A stretch of DNA of 64,000 nucleotides, taken from an uncultured Brachybacterium sp. (lineage in GTDB: Bacteria; Actinomycetota; Actinomycetes; Actinomycetales; Dermabacteraceae). The stretch covers positions 143,016-207,015 of the forward strand of contig NZ_CANMSY010000006.1 of NCBI RefSeq assembly GCF_947500705.1. The letters run 5' to 3'. The translations under genes and the position numbers were made by a program. Positions 55,370-63,169 of the stretch are shown here, piece by piece (within the stretch, counting starts at the first letter, position 1; every line of letters begins with the position of its first letter). The notes under the pieces were generated by a model that saw nothing but the letters and a program-made list of their open reading frames with translations, ran no database searches and had not been told where the DNA came from.

Positions 55370-56800
55370 TCAGGCGCAACAGGACAGTTGGGAAGGGTCG
55401 GTGGTGAAGGACTGGCAGGCGAGCTTGATGCCTTCGGCCATGGTCAGATAGGGCGCCCACATCGCGGCGACGTCCCGATAGGTCTGGCGTCCCTCGAGAG
55501 GGAAGACGCCGGCGGCGGCAAGTTCTCCGGCGTCCTTGGTGACGGCGGTGAGGCCGAGGATGCGGCCGGTGTCGTCATCGATGACGACCTTGATGAATCC
55601 GCGGGTGTCCCGATTGGCCAGGGCACGGGGCACGTGATCCAGCGGCAGCACGCGGCAGTTGCAGCGGTAGCCGGCCGCCAGGGCCTGTGTCTCGGTCATC
55701 CCGACCGCGCCGATGGCCGGGCTGGTGAACGTGACCCGGGGCAGGTGGGCGTAGTCGACCGTCCGTCCCGCCCCGGTGAAGGCGTTGTCGATGGCTATTG
55801 CCCCGTGGTGGGCGGCGACGTAGACGAACTCCGGGTGCCCGGTCACGTCTCCGGCGGCCCAAATGCGCGGGTTGGCTGTGGCCAGTGAATCGTCGACGAC
55901 GATCTCCCCGCTCGGACCGGTATGGACCTGGACCGTCTCCAGGTGCAGTGCGTCGGTGACCGGACGGCGGCCCAGTGCCACCAGCGCCCGATGGGCGCGG
56001 AACTGGCCGGTCCGGCCTTCGACGGTCGCGGTGACGGTCACCTCACCGGTCGCCTCGTCCTGGCTGATCGTGGCAAGCTGAGCATGGCGGAGCACCGTGA
56101 TGCCCTCGTCGGCGAAGACCGATGCCAGCACCTGGTTTGCCTCGGGTTCCTCGGCGGAGGCCAGCCGGGAGCGAACCAGCATGGTCACCGTCGAGCCGAG
56201 CCGGGCGAAGAGCTGGGCCAGTTCCAGGGCGACGTACCCGCCACCGAGGACCAACAGGGACTCGGGGACCTCGGTGAGTTCCATCGCGGTGGTCGAGGTC
56301 AGGTAGTCGACCTGCTCCAGCCCTGGGAGGTCCGGGATCCAGGGGTGGGCTCCGGTGGCGAGCAGGTAATGCTTCGCCTCGATCACCTCGGCGTTCCCGT
56401 CCGGGCCGGTGACCTGCAGCATCGGGGCCTCCGGGGTTCCGGTGAAAGAGGCCACGCCCGGCCGGATGGGCCAGTCGTAGGAAGCAGCGAGATCGACGTA
56501 CTTGTCCGATCGCAGGCCCTCCACCAGCGACTTCTTGGACTGGATCAGGGCCGGCATGTTCACCGGGCCGGTCCCGGTGGTGATGCCGGGGAACCGGCCG
56601 GGGGCATCGGTGGCCGCGTGCCGGGCCTCGGCGGCGGCAAGCAACGCCTTGGACGGCACACAGCCGATGTTCACGCAGGTCCCACCGACCGGGCCACGCT
56701 CGATCATCACCACCGACTTGCCCAGGTTCCGGGCTCGGATCGCGGCCGAGAACGCCGCCCCACCCGAACCGATCACCGCAAGGTCCACTGGCTGGTTCAT
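55370..56800 (-). CDS. merA: Mercuric reductase
   Basis: 476 aa pyridine nucleotide-disulfide oxidoreductase. FAD motif AVIGSGGAAFSAAIRARNLG, redox-active GGTCVNIGCVPSK, NAD motif LVLGGGYVALELAQLFARLG, FAD motif WAAGDVTGHPEF and the diagnostic C-terminal vicinal cysteines in QLSCCA (C474-C475), which collect Hg(II). It reduces Hg(II) to Hg(0) with NADPH in the cytosol. No N-terminal HMA (NmerA) domain, as in Streptomyces-type MerA. No merT/merP transporter or merB is adjacent. Divergent from a MerR regulator with a shared operator. Confidence 0.93.
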   Translation of the reverse strand: MNQPVDLAVIGSGGAAFSAAIRARNLGKSVVMIERGPVGGTCVNIGCVPSKALLAAAEARHAATDAPGRFPGITTGTGPVNMPALIQSKKSLVEGLRSDKYVDLAASYDWPIRPGVASFTGTPEAPMLQVTGPDGNAEVIEAKHYLLATGAHPWIPDLPGLEQVDYLTSTTAMELTEVPESLLVLGGGYVALELAQLFARLGSTVTMLVRSRLASAEEPEANQVLASVFADEGITVLRHAQLATISQDEATGEVTVTATVEGRTGQFRAHRALVALGRRPVTDALHLETVQVHTGPSGEIVVDDSLATANPRIWAAGDVTGHPEFVYVAAHHGAIAIDNAFTGAGRTVDYAHLPRVTFTSPAIGAVGMTETQALAAGYRCNCRVLPLDHVPRALANRDTRGFIKVVIDDDTGRILGLTAVTKDAGELAAAGVFPLEGRQTYRDVAAMWAPYLTMAEGIKLACQSFTTDPSQLSCCA

Positions 56801-56854
56801 CGCAGATACCCCTTCAGCCTGGCTGGGCGAAACGTCATTCTGAGAGCAGAATGG

Positions 56855-56876
56855 ACCTTCCAGTCCAGGGGAAGGT
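56855..56876 (-). promoter_or_regulatory. MerR-type operator and merA promoter
   Basis: ACCTTCC-N8-GGAAGGT, an inverted repeat lying in an over-long spacer: on the minus strand a TTGACC -35 (56874-56879) is followed 19-20 bp later by a -10-like CCATTCT (56848-56854). Long-spacer promoters with a dyad are what MerR-family activators untwist. The half-sites match the CueR/ZntR class more than classical Tn mer operators. Confidence 0.8.
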
Positions 56877-56915
56877 CAAGCCTGGGTTCGTCAGTGACTC
56901 CGAAAGGAGGTAGCC

Positions 56916-57305
56916 ATGAGGATCGGTGAACTCGCCGCAGCGGGGGGCACCAGCACCAAAGCGCTGCGGTTCTATGAAGCCCAGGGGCTGCTGCCGGCCC
57001 CGGACCGGACGCCGGCGGGATACCGGGATTACAGCCCCGAGGCGCTCACTCGGCTGGACTTCATACACCGCGGCCAGGCCGCCGGGCTCACGCTGGCCCA
57101 GATCCGGCAGGTGCTCGAGATCCGCGACGGCGGACAGGCCCCCTGCGCACACGTCCGCGACCTGCTCGACCAACGCCTGGTGGACATCGAGCACCAGCTG
57201 CGCAGACTGAGCGCCCTGCGCGAAACCGTCACCGAGCTGCGCGAGGCGGCCATCCCCATCCACCCCGAAAGCTGCGGCCCCGACCAGGTCTGCCGCTACG
57301 TCTGA
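56916..57305 (+). CDS. merR: MerR-family metal-responsive regulator
   Basis: 129 aa. N-terminal HTH (RIGELAAAGGTSTKALRFYE), long dimerisation helix and three cysteines: C77 (GGQAPCAHV), C120 and C126 (ESCGPDQVCRYV). A Cys at the C77 position, rather than the Ser of CueR, indicates sensing of a divalent soft metal; the partner merA points to Hg(II). The spacing of the last two cysteines (6) differs from Tn501 MerR (9). Excellent Shine-Dalgarno AAAGGAGG. Divergent from merA over a shared operator. Confidence 0.85.
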   Translation: MRIGELAAAGGTSTKALRFYEAQGLLPAPDRTPAGYRDYSPEALTRLDFIHRGQAAGLTLAQIRQVLEIRDGGQAPCAHVRDLLDQRLVDIEHQLRRLSALRETVTELREAAIPIHPESCGPDQVCRYV

Positions 57306-57322
57306 GCCGTGCTGGGCTCACC

Positions 57323-57514
57323 GTGCCGAGGCGTCACGGTAGCGAAGTCGTCATCGAACCCGTCGAGGGCCTGACCGTTCAGGTGACCACCTGGCACACG
57401 GATGAACCCTCCCAGCGCGCCATCGAAGGGATGGATCGCATGCGCCTGGTACGCGACGACATCGAGACTCGCGTCCGCGCGCTCCTGAGCGACCTCACCC
57501 AGGCCGCGAACTGA
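57323..57514 (+). pseudogene. C-terminal fragment of arsenate reductase / low-Mr phosphatase-like protein
   Basis: About 63 codons, containing VEGLTVQVTTWHTDEPSQRA and MDRMRLVRDDIETRVRALLS. The WxTDEPS and the helix RLVRDDIETRVRALL resemble the end of arsenate reductases and low-molecular-weight protein phosphatases (pattern W-x-x-x-D/E-P ... IRDEIxxRVRxLL). The P-loop active site (CxGNxCRS) and most of the fold are absent, so it cannot be active. Any start (GTG 57323) is probably not used. It looks like a rearrangement scar between merR and cmtR. Confidence 0.55.
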
Positions 57515-57551
57515 CCCCGAGCACCTGGGAGAATCTGTTCAGTAGTGGATG

Positions 57552-57557
57552 TATAGT
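57552..57557 (+). promoter_or_regulatory. -10 of cmtR-cadD operon
   Basis: TATAGT lies 7 nt before the cmtR ATG at 57565, a leaderless geometry. GTTCAGTA and AGTTCAGTG repeat around it (57537-57563), a possible CmtR-binding site. No convincing -35. Confidence 0.55.
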
Positions 57558-57564
57558 TCAGTGC

Positions 57565-57924
57565 ATGCTGACTATTGCTTCTCGTCTCGACGTGATGAAC
57601 CGCCTGGGTCGCGCACTGGCCGACCCCACCCGATCCCGGATCATCCTGACTCTGCTCGATGGGCCCACTTACCCGGCGGAACTGGCCCGAGATCTGGATC
57701 TGACGCGCCCCAACGTGTCCAATCACCTTGCGTGCCTTCGGGACTGCGGGATCGTGGTCGCCGAGCCCGAGGGTCGTCGGACACGGTATGAGATTGCCGA
57801 TTCCCACCTGGCGCAGGCTCTGACAGCACTGGTCGATGCCACCCTCGCGGTGGACGAGCACGCTCCGTGCGTCGATTCCGCCTGCTCCGTTCCCGGATGC
57901 GATGCAGCAGGGGAGGGCGCATGA
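57565..57924 (+). CDS. cmtR: Cd(II)/Pb(II)-responsive ArsR-family repressor CmtR
   Basis: 119 aa winged helix: ADPTRSRIILTLLDGPTYPA, ELARDLDLTRPNVSNHLACL, RDCGIVVAEPEGRRTRYEI. The metal ligands of Mycobacterium tuberculosis CmtR, C57, C61 and C102, fall at identical positions here (HLACLRDC; EHAPCVDSAC). It should repress until Cd(II) or Pb(II) binds. The ATG is promoter-proximal with no Shine-Dalgarno. The end overlaps cadD (ATGA), so the sensor controls the exporter. Confidence 0.88.
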   Translation: MLTIASRLDVMNRLGRALADPTRSRIILTLLDGPTYPAELARDLDLTRPNVSNHLACLRDCGIVVAEPEGRRTRYEIADSHLAQALTALVDATLAVDEHAPCVDSACSVPGCDAAGEGA

Positions 57925-58523
57925 TCCTCGCCTCCGTCCTGCAGGCGATCGGCCTGTTCGTAGCGACCAACATCGACGACATCATCGTGCTCTCCCTCTT
58001 CTTCGCCCGAGGTGCGGGCCAGCGCGGCACCACCGCCCGCATTCTGGTCGGGCAGTACCTCGGGTTCGCCGGCATCCTCGGTGCCGCGGTCCTGGTGACC
58101 ATCGGCGCCGGAGCGTTCCTGCCCTCGGCAGCCATCCCGTATTTCGGACTCATCCCTCTGGGCCTCGGCCTCTGGGCCGCGTGGCAGGCATGGCGCGGAG
58201 ACGATGACGACGATGACGACGACGCCAAGGTTGCCGGCAAGAAGGTCGGCGTGTGGACCGTCGCAGGCGTCACCCTTGCCAACGGCGGTGACAACATCGG
58301 TGTCTACACCCCGGTCTTCCTGAGCGTGGAGCCTCTCGCAGTGGTCGCTTACTGCATCGTCTTTCTCGCACTCGTCGCTGTCCTGGTGGTACTGGCCAGA
58401 TTCGTCGCCACCCGGCCACCGATCGCCGAAGCCCTCGAACGCTGGGAGCACATCCTCTTCCCCATCGTTCTCATCGGCCTCGGCATCGTCATCCTCGTCA
58501 GCGGCGGAGCCTTCGGCCTCTGA
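57921..58523 (+). CDS. cadD: Cadmium resistance transporter CadD
   Basis: 200 aa, five or six membrane segments. CadD signatures: LFVATNIDDIIVLSLFFARG, QYLGFAGILGAAVLVTIGAG, and TLANGGDNIGVYTPVF, with paired acidic residues in NIDD and GGDN. A cytosolic loop has a run of eight Asp (GDDDDDDDDAKV) that may bind cations. Overlapping start with cmtR. Downstream 58524-58894 has no clear gene. Known role: efflux or sequestration of Cd(II). Confidence 0.88.
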   Translation: MILASVLQAIGLFVATNIDDIIVLSLFFARGAGQRGTTARILVGQYLGFAGILGAAVLVTIGAGAFLPSAAIPYFGLIPLGLGLWAAWQAWRGDDDDDDDDAKVAGKKVGVWTVAGVTLANGGDNIGVYTPVFLSVEPLAVVAYCIVFLALVAVLVVLARFVATRPPIAEALERWEHILFPIVLIGLGIVILVSGGAFGL

Positions 58524-58894
58524 CTCAGCCGAAGCGAACACAGGTCCCGGGCTCGACAGATCAGTCTCGGATCCTGGGCTCGCGACACTTCGTCACGTCG
58601 GCATCGTCTGAGCGTGGACCGGACCTGAGCCCTGTCGAACTCCCGCCGTTCAACGGGGAGGGCTTGCTCATGATGACCGAGTCTGAGTTCCAGGGCGCGC
58701 CGTTTGCTGGCTAGTCTGACCAGGGCTAGTGGAGCAACTGGCGCAACGGTGAACGGGAGACTGGACAGCATGTTGATGATCGGTGCGCGCCGGGGGGCTT
58801 CCCGTGCGGCGAACAGAATGGCAGACAACGGCGCCGAGTCGATCGACTCGCCGGTCCGCGCTGCGGTTGCCGGGATGCGCTGCGGGGCGACCTG
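58524..58894. other. 371-nt region without a supported gene
   Basis: Between cadD and the CopD-like gene. It contains CCCGGGCTCG and CCTGGGCTCG partial repeats near 58547 and 58576. A short reading frame from ATG 58769 (MLMIGARRGASRAANRMADN) ends in a GTGA overlap with the next start and has GGGAGA upstream; it has no recognised domain and is not called as a gene. Confidence 0.5.
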
Positions 58895-60886
58895 GTGACC
58901 TCGACGCGCACCAGGGTCCTCGTCATAGGTGCTGCGGCGCCGTGGGCTCTGCTGTGGACGGTGATCGCGGCCGCTATGGCGGGAGCTCCGATCTCGATGG
59001 AGCTCGTCGATGCCGGCCCGGTGGTGCGGTGGGGATTGCCGATCGTCGATGCCCTCGGTGATGTGGTCGGTGCCGCCACCGTGGCGTGCCTCGTGCTGGC
59101 GCTCGTCGTGCTGCCCCGCCGTACGGGGCCATCCGCTTCGGAGGCTGATCAGGATCGCGCTACCGTGTCTCGGTTTCATCCGGCGTACGAGCGAGCACTC
59201 GACATCGGCATGGGTCTGGCAATGGTGTGGTCGATGCTGCTGGTCGTCCGGATGGTCCTCGGCTACGCCCTGGCGGCGGGCCAGGCACCCTTCTCTCCGC
59301 GCTTCGGCTCCGACCTCCTGATGTACATCACCCGGCTCGAGCTCGGTCAGTACCAGCTCGCTGGCGCGGTGTTCGTCGCTGTCGCCTCGACGATGCTGAT
59401 CGTCGTGAGGTCTCGCACGGGGCTCCTGATCGCGCTGAGCCTGATGTTCGCGACGTTGGTGACGAAGTCGATGACGGGGCATGCCGCGGGGCAGACCTCT
59501 CACGAAGCGGCCACGAGCGCGATGATCGTGCACCTCGTGGCTGCCGGAGTGTGGCTCGGCGGCCTGGCGCTGCTCGTGCTGCTCGCGGGGCGGCTCGGAG
59601 CACGGCTCACGGATGCCGCCGAACGGTTCAGCGTCCTGGCGCTTGCTTGTTATGGGGCGTTGGCCGCCAGCGGTATCGCCTCTGCCCTGGTCCGGCTCTC
59701 CGCGCCTTTGGACCTCGTGACCACGGCGTACGGGTGGATGCTCGTGCTGAAGACGGTGCTGCTGGTGCTGTTGGGTGGCGCGGGCTGGTGGCAGCGCCGA
59801 CGGGTGCTGGTCCGGTTGCGCGCCTCGGATCGCCGGAGAGATTTCCTGTGGCTCGCCGCGGGGGAAGTCTTCCTGATCGCCGCGGCGACCGGACTCGGTG
59901 CCGCGCTGTCGAACACGGCGCCTCCGGTGCCGGACGAGCCCGAACCGGTCGCCTCGACGGCTGAGGCGCTGACCGACTACCCCCTGCCCGCTCCGCCTGA
60001 GCTGACGACGCTGCTGACGGCCTGGCGTGTGGACGTCGCCGGAATGGTGCTTGCCCTCGGTCTCGTTGTCATCTACCTCTGGGTGAGGATGCGCCGCCCT
60101 GTGACGGGCACGGGTGCGCGTCCCTGGCCCGTGGGCAGGACGCTGGCGTGGGTCGCAGGGTGTGCGGTCATCTTCTGGGTGACGAGCGGAGCACCGGGCG
60201 TGTATGCGCCGGTGCAGTTCTCCGTGCACTTGGGTCAGCATGCTCTGCTTGCTCTGGTGGCAGTGCCTCTGCTGGTCGCCGGTCGTTTCGGTGACCTCGT
60301 GCGGGAACGGATCTCTCCTCGGTCGGATGGTTCTGCGGGTCTGCGCGAGCTCGTCGACTGGAGGCCCGGCTCTCGCGTGGGTCAGTGGCTTGCGCATCCG
60401 GCGGTGTTGGCACTGCTCGGCGCGGCAGGATTCGCAGCGATCTACCTGACACCGGCTCTCGGTGCAGGATTGCATACCGCGCCCGGCCGACTGGTCGTCC
60501 TCACAGCTGTCCTGGTGTTCGGTGCTGCTGTGGCGCTGCCGTTCCAGGGCAGGGCGCTGGGCGGTGGCACGGTCGCTGGGGTGGAGCGCTGGGCGGCCCT
60601 GGCTGTGGGGACCGGCATCCTTGCTGCGTTGGCGGTTCTGCTGGTGCTGGTGATCCCCGTCGTGGAGCCCGACTGGTTCGCGGTCATGGGGCGGACCTGG
60701 GGTGCCGATGCGCTCGGCGATCAACGACTCGGTGGTTGGATGCTGCTGGCGATGGTGCTGGTGCTGGCGGTCCTGCACGGCGCACTGATCGTGCGTTCAC
60801 GCCGACGCAGCGAAGGTCTCTCGGCCGGTCGTGACGCTGAGGCGCGGCAGCGAGCTCGCTCAGCCCCTCGACCCGACCCTTCATGA
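58895..60886 (+). CDS. CopD / CtaG (caa3 assembly) fusion membrane protein
   Basis: 663 aa with ~15 membrane segments. The N-terminal half is a CopD-type copper importer/resistance domain (MIVHLVAAGVWLGGLALLVL with the conserved His; TAYGWMLVLKTVLLVLLGGA). The C-terminal half is a CtaG_Cox-type domain (FWVTSGAPGVYAPVQFSVHL; GQHALLALVAVPLLVAGRF with a His pair). Such fusions occur in actinobacteria and are associated with copper handling. Its third-position GC is visibly lower than in the core genes. GTG 58895 lacks a clear Shine-Dalgarno. Convergent with copC. Confidence 0.85.
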   Translation: MTSTRTRVLVIGAAAPWALLWTVIAAAMAGAPISMELVDAGPVVRWGLPIVDALGDVVGAATVACLVLALVVLPRRTGPSASEADQDRATVSRFHPAYERALDIGMGLAMVWSMLLVVRMVLGYALAAGQAPFSPRFGSDLLMYITRLELGQYQLAGAVFVAVASTMLIVVRSRTGLLIALSLMFATLVTKSMTGHAAGQTSHEAATSAMIVHLVAAGVWLGGLALLVLLAGRLGARLTDAAERFSVLALACYGALAASGIASALVRLSAPLDLVTTAYGWMLVLKTVLLVLLGGAGWWQRRRVLVRLRASDRRRDFLWLAAGEVFLIAAATGLGAALSNTAPPVPDEPEPVASTAEALTDYPLPAPPELTTLLTAWRVDVAGMVLALGLVVIYLWVRMRRPVTGTGARPWPVGRTLAWVAGCAVIFWVTSGAPGVYAPVQFSVHLGQHALLALVAVPLLVAGRFGDLVRERISPRSDGSAGLRELVDWRPGSRVGQWLAHPAVLALLGAAGFAAIYLTPALGAGLHTAPGRLVVLTAVLVFGAAVALPFQGRALGGGTVAGVERWAALAVGTGILAALAVLLVLVIPVVEPDWFAVMGRTWGADALGDQRLGGWMLLAMVLVLAVLHGALIVRSRRRSEGLSAGRDAEARQRARSAPRPDPS

Positions 60887-60932
60887 CGACTTCTCCCTCA
60901 GCGGGTTGCTGGTGGCCAGGTCGTGAGGCGGG

Positions 60933-61598
60933 TCAGTCGGTGCCGTGACCGGGGCTGCGGCGCAGGCGGACGATGATCGCGCCGATGACGGCGAGCAGCA
61001 GGAGCAGGGCGAGGCCGCCGACGATCATGCCGAGGGGCAGGCCGCCCTCACTCTGCGGAGCCTCTGCCTGCTCGACAGCGGTGGCTTCCGTGCTCGGTTC
61101 GTCCGTCCCGGCGGTCGGCTCCTCGCTCTCCGTCGGCTCCACCGCTCCAGAATCTGCTGCGGCCGTGGGCTCGGCACCGACTGTGACGGTGAAGTCGACC
61201 GTGCCTTCGATCGGGTGGCCGTCCGAGGAGACGACACGCCACAAGACCTGGTAGTCATCGGCGGGCAGCGGCGGCAGATCGATCGTGGCCGTGCTGCCGG
61301 ACACGGTGGGCGTTTCGGTGAAGATCTCCTCGCCGGCGGAGGTGGTCAGTCGCACGACCGGAGAGAGGTTGAGAACCTCATCGCTGTAGGTGAGCTCAAG
61401 CATCTGGGGAGCCTGCTCGAAGCTCTCGCCGGCTGCCGGGCTCGAGGAGATCAGGGTGTCGTGCGCCGATGCTGCGGGCAACAGCGCTGGCACCGCCATC
61501 GGCATCAGCACGGCGGCGAGCAGCCCGACCAGGCTTGCCAGCATGATCCGCACCGCCGTCCCGGTGGTTCCGCGAGCAGCAGTCGTGTCCGTCCTCAT
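60933..61598 (-). CDS. copC: CopC-domain copper-binding secreted protein
   Basis: 221 aa. Signal peptide with hydrophobic core (IMLASLVGLLAAVLMPMAVP) cleaved before AHDTLISSSPAAGES; the mature N-terminal His is a copper ligand of CopC. The beta-barrel contains LTYSDEVLNLSPVVRLTTSA and VVSSDGHPIEGTVDFTV with the second His. A Thr/Glu/Ala-rich linker and a C-terminal membrane anchor (GLPLGMIVGGLALLLLLAVI) follow. ATG 61598 has GGAGGAG upstream. It probably passes copper to the convergent CopD-like protein. Confidence 0.9.
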   Translation of the reverse strand: MRTDTTAARGTTGTAVRIMLASLVGLLAAVLMPMAVPALLPAASAHDTLISSSPAAGESFEQAPQMLELTYSDEVLNLSPVVRLTTSAGEEIFTETPTVSGSTATIDLPPLPADDYQVLWRVVSSDGHPIEGTVDFTVTVGAEPTAAADSGAVEPTESEEPTAGTDEPSTEATAVEQAEAPQSEGGLPLGMIVGGLALLLLLAVIGAIIVRLRRSPGHGTD

Positions 61599-61730
61599 GA
61601 AATTCTCCTCCTCGGGTGGCCCCTCGTGCGGGCCGTTTTGTCCCCGTGACCGGGGCACATCGAGTGTAGCGACGTGCCACGAGCGACCCCTTCGCTCATC
61701 TCCCAGGATCGACTCGTCCCTCCCCACCCC

Positions 61731-61777
61731 TTTACAGAACCCCAAAGAGCGATATCATCGCCATGTGACGATTGATA
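61731..61777 (+). promoter_or_regulatory. Promoter and operator of the arsR-CDF operon
   Basis: TTTACA (61731-61736), 16 bp, TATCAT (61753-61758) form the promoter. An inverted repeat TATCATCG-N8-CGATTGATA (61753-61777) starts at the -10 and runs over the GTG start, a typical ArsR/SmtB operator layout. The start codon is 6 nt after the -10, so the mRNA is probably leaderless. Confidence 0.72.
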
Positions 61778-62139
61778 CGATCTTAGCCGTGCCCCAGTTC
61801 GAGGTGGCAGACAGTCATGCCGCGCTCTTCCATGCTCTCGCCGAACCCACACGCTTGGCTCTCCTCCAGCACCTCTCGACAGGTGAGCACCGGGTCCGCG
61901 ACCTTGTCGAACACATGCACCTTGCCCAGTCGACCGTCAGCAAGCATCTCTCGTGCCTGCGCGACTGCGGCCTGGTCACCGCACGCCCCGAAGGCCGCGC
62001 ATCCTGGTTCGCCCTCGCCGATCTGTCCCGACTGAAGGACCTGCTCGAGGTGGCGGACGATCTGCTCGACACCTCCGGGACGACACTGTCCCTGAAGAAC
62101 CACCGCAACCACGAGAACCTTGAGGACGGGGACCTCTGA
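61765..62139 (+). CDS. ArsR-family metal-responsive repressor
   Basis: 124 aa winged helix: ALAEPTRLALLQHLSTGEHR, VRDLVEHMHLAQSTVSKHLS and CLRDCGLVTARPEGRASWFA. Two cysteines sit in the recognition helix (C64, C68; CLRDC), as in CmtR, but the C-terminal third Cys is absent; a His-containing tail (KNHRNHENL) is present. The metal is therefore not assigned; Zn, Cd or Co are possible given the CDF exporter encoded next (ATGA overlap). GTG 61765 is set by the promoter geometry. Confidence 0.85.
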   Translation: MTIDTILAVPQFEVADSHAALFHALAEPTRLALLQHLSTGEHRVRDLVEHMHLAQSTVSKHLSCLRDCGLVTARPEGRASWFALADLSRLKDLLEVADDLLDTSGTTLSLKNHRNHENLEDGDL

Positions 62140-63071
62140 TGAGCTCAGGACACGACCACTCGCACGGCGGCAACGGGTCGAGCACCGCCCGAACGCGACT
62201 CGCCATCGCCTTCGCGATCACCTCCGTCATCGTGCTCGCACAAGCGGTAGGGAGCGTCGTCACCGGCAGTCTTGCCCTGCTCACGGACACGGCGCACGCC
62301 CTCGTCGACGCCTCCGGACTGTTGGTCGCGCTGATCGCGGCGACAATGATGCTGCGTCCCGCGAGCAGCAGCCGCACCTGGGGGTTTGCTCGAATCGAGG
62401 TTCTGGCGGCACTGGCCCAAGCGACACTTCTGATCGTGGTCGGCACGTATACCGCCGTCGAGGGCATCTCCCGACTGTCCGACCCTCCAGAGGTCCCCTC
62501 GGGGCAGCTGCTCGTGTTCGGAGTGATCGGGTTGACCGCGAACATCGTCGCGATCCTCATCCTCGCCGGAGGCAAGGATTCGAGCCTGAACATGCGTGCC
62601 GCGTTCCTCGAGGTCCTCAATGACGCTCTCGGTTCGCTCGGAGTGATCACGGCCGCGATCGTGATCCAGGTGACCGGGTTCCAGCAGGCCGATGCACTGG
62701 CCGGTTTGTTCATCGCCGCGTTGATCGTGCCCCGCGCGTTCCGCATCATGGCCGAGACGCTGCGGATTCTCATGGAGTACACCCCGAAGGGTGTGGATCT
62801 CGATCAGGTGCGTGAGCACATCCTTGCGCTCGACCACGTCCAGGATGTCCACGACCTGCACGCCTCTGCGATCGGGAGCAATCTGCCGATCTTCTCGGCG
62901 CACGTCGTCGTCGGGGAGGAGTGCTTCGAATCGGCCCACGCACTGCAGATCCTCGAAGAGGTCCATGTCTGCGTCAGGACGCACTTCCCTGTGGCGTTTG
63001 AGCATGCCACGATCCAACTGGAGAGCCCGTCCGTGCATCGAGGTGAATCCGAACGTCCCCTGCACACGTAA
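62139..63071 (+). CDS. Cation diffusion facilitator (CzcD/ZitB-like) exporter
   Basis: 310 aa, six membrane segments plus a C-terminal cytosolic domain. A His-rich N-terminus (SSGHDHSHGGNGSS), TM2 site LLTDTAHALVDASGLLVAL, TM5 site AAFLEVLNDALGSLGVITAA and the regulatory tail with HVQDVHDLHASAIGSN. TM2 has His-x3-Asp as in zinc CDFs, but TM5 has Glu-x3-Asp where His-x3-Asp is common. It exports Zn(II) or related ions by proton antiport. Coupled to the upstream repressor by ATGA. Confidence 0.9.
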   Translation: MSSGHDHSHGGNGSSTARTRLAIAFAITSVIVLAQAVGSVVTGSLALLTDTAHALVDASGLLVALIAATMMLRPASSSRTWGFARIEVLAALAQATLLIVVGTYTAVEGISRLSDPPEVPSGQLLVFGVIGLTANIVAILILAGGKDSSLNMRAAFLEVLNDALGSLGVITAAIVIQVTGFQQADALAGLFIAALIVPRAFRIMAETLRILMEYTPKGVDLDQVREHILALDHVQDVHDLHASAIGSNLPIFSAHVVVGEECFESAHALQILEEVHVCVRTHFPVAFEHATIQLESPSVHRGESERPLHT

Positions 63072-63119
63072 CGCCTACGGATCCGATCGCCTCCTGACTG
63101 CAGGGGAGAGTGACAAAAT

Positions 63120-63153
63120 GGCGCGCACCCCACGCGATGGTGGGGTGCGCGCC
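63120..63153. terminator. Terminator between CDF and NlpC/P60 genes
   Basis: Perfect 14-bp inverted repeat (GGCGCGCACCCCAC) with a 6-nt loop in the gap between convergent genes. Bidirectional; it also marks the right end of the metal-gene block. Confidence 0.85.
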
Positions 63154-63169
63154 GCGGTAGTCGCTGGGC

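Noticed and set aside
58349-60778. 809-codon minus-strand open frame opposite the CopD-like gene
   Set aside because: Gln/His/Arg-rich antisense translation with no motif; the plus strand encodes a clear polytopic CopD/CtaG protein.
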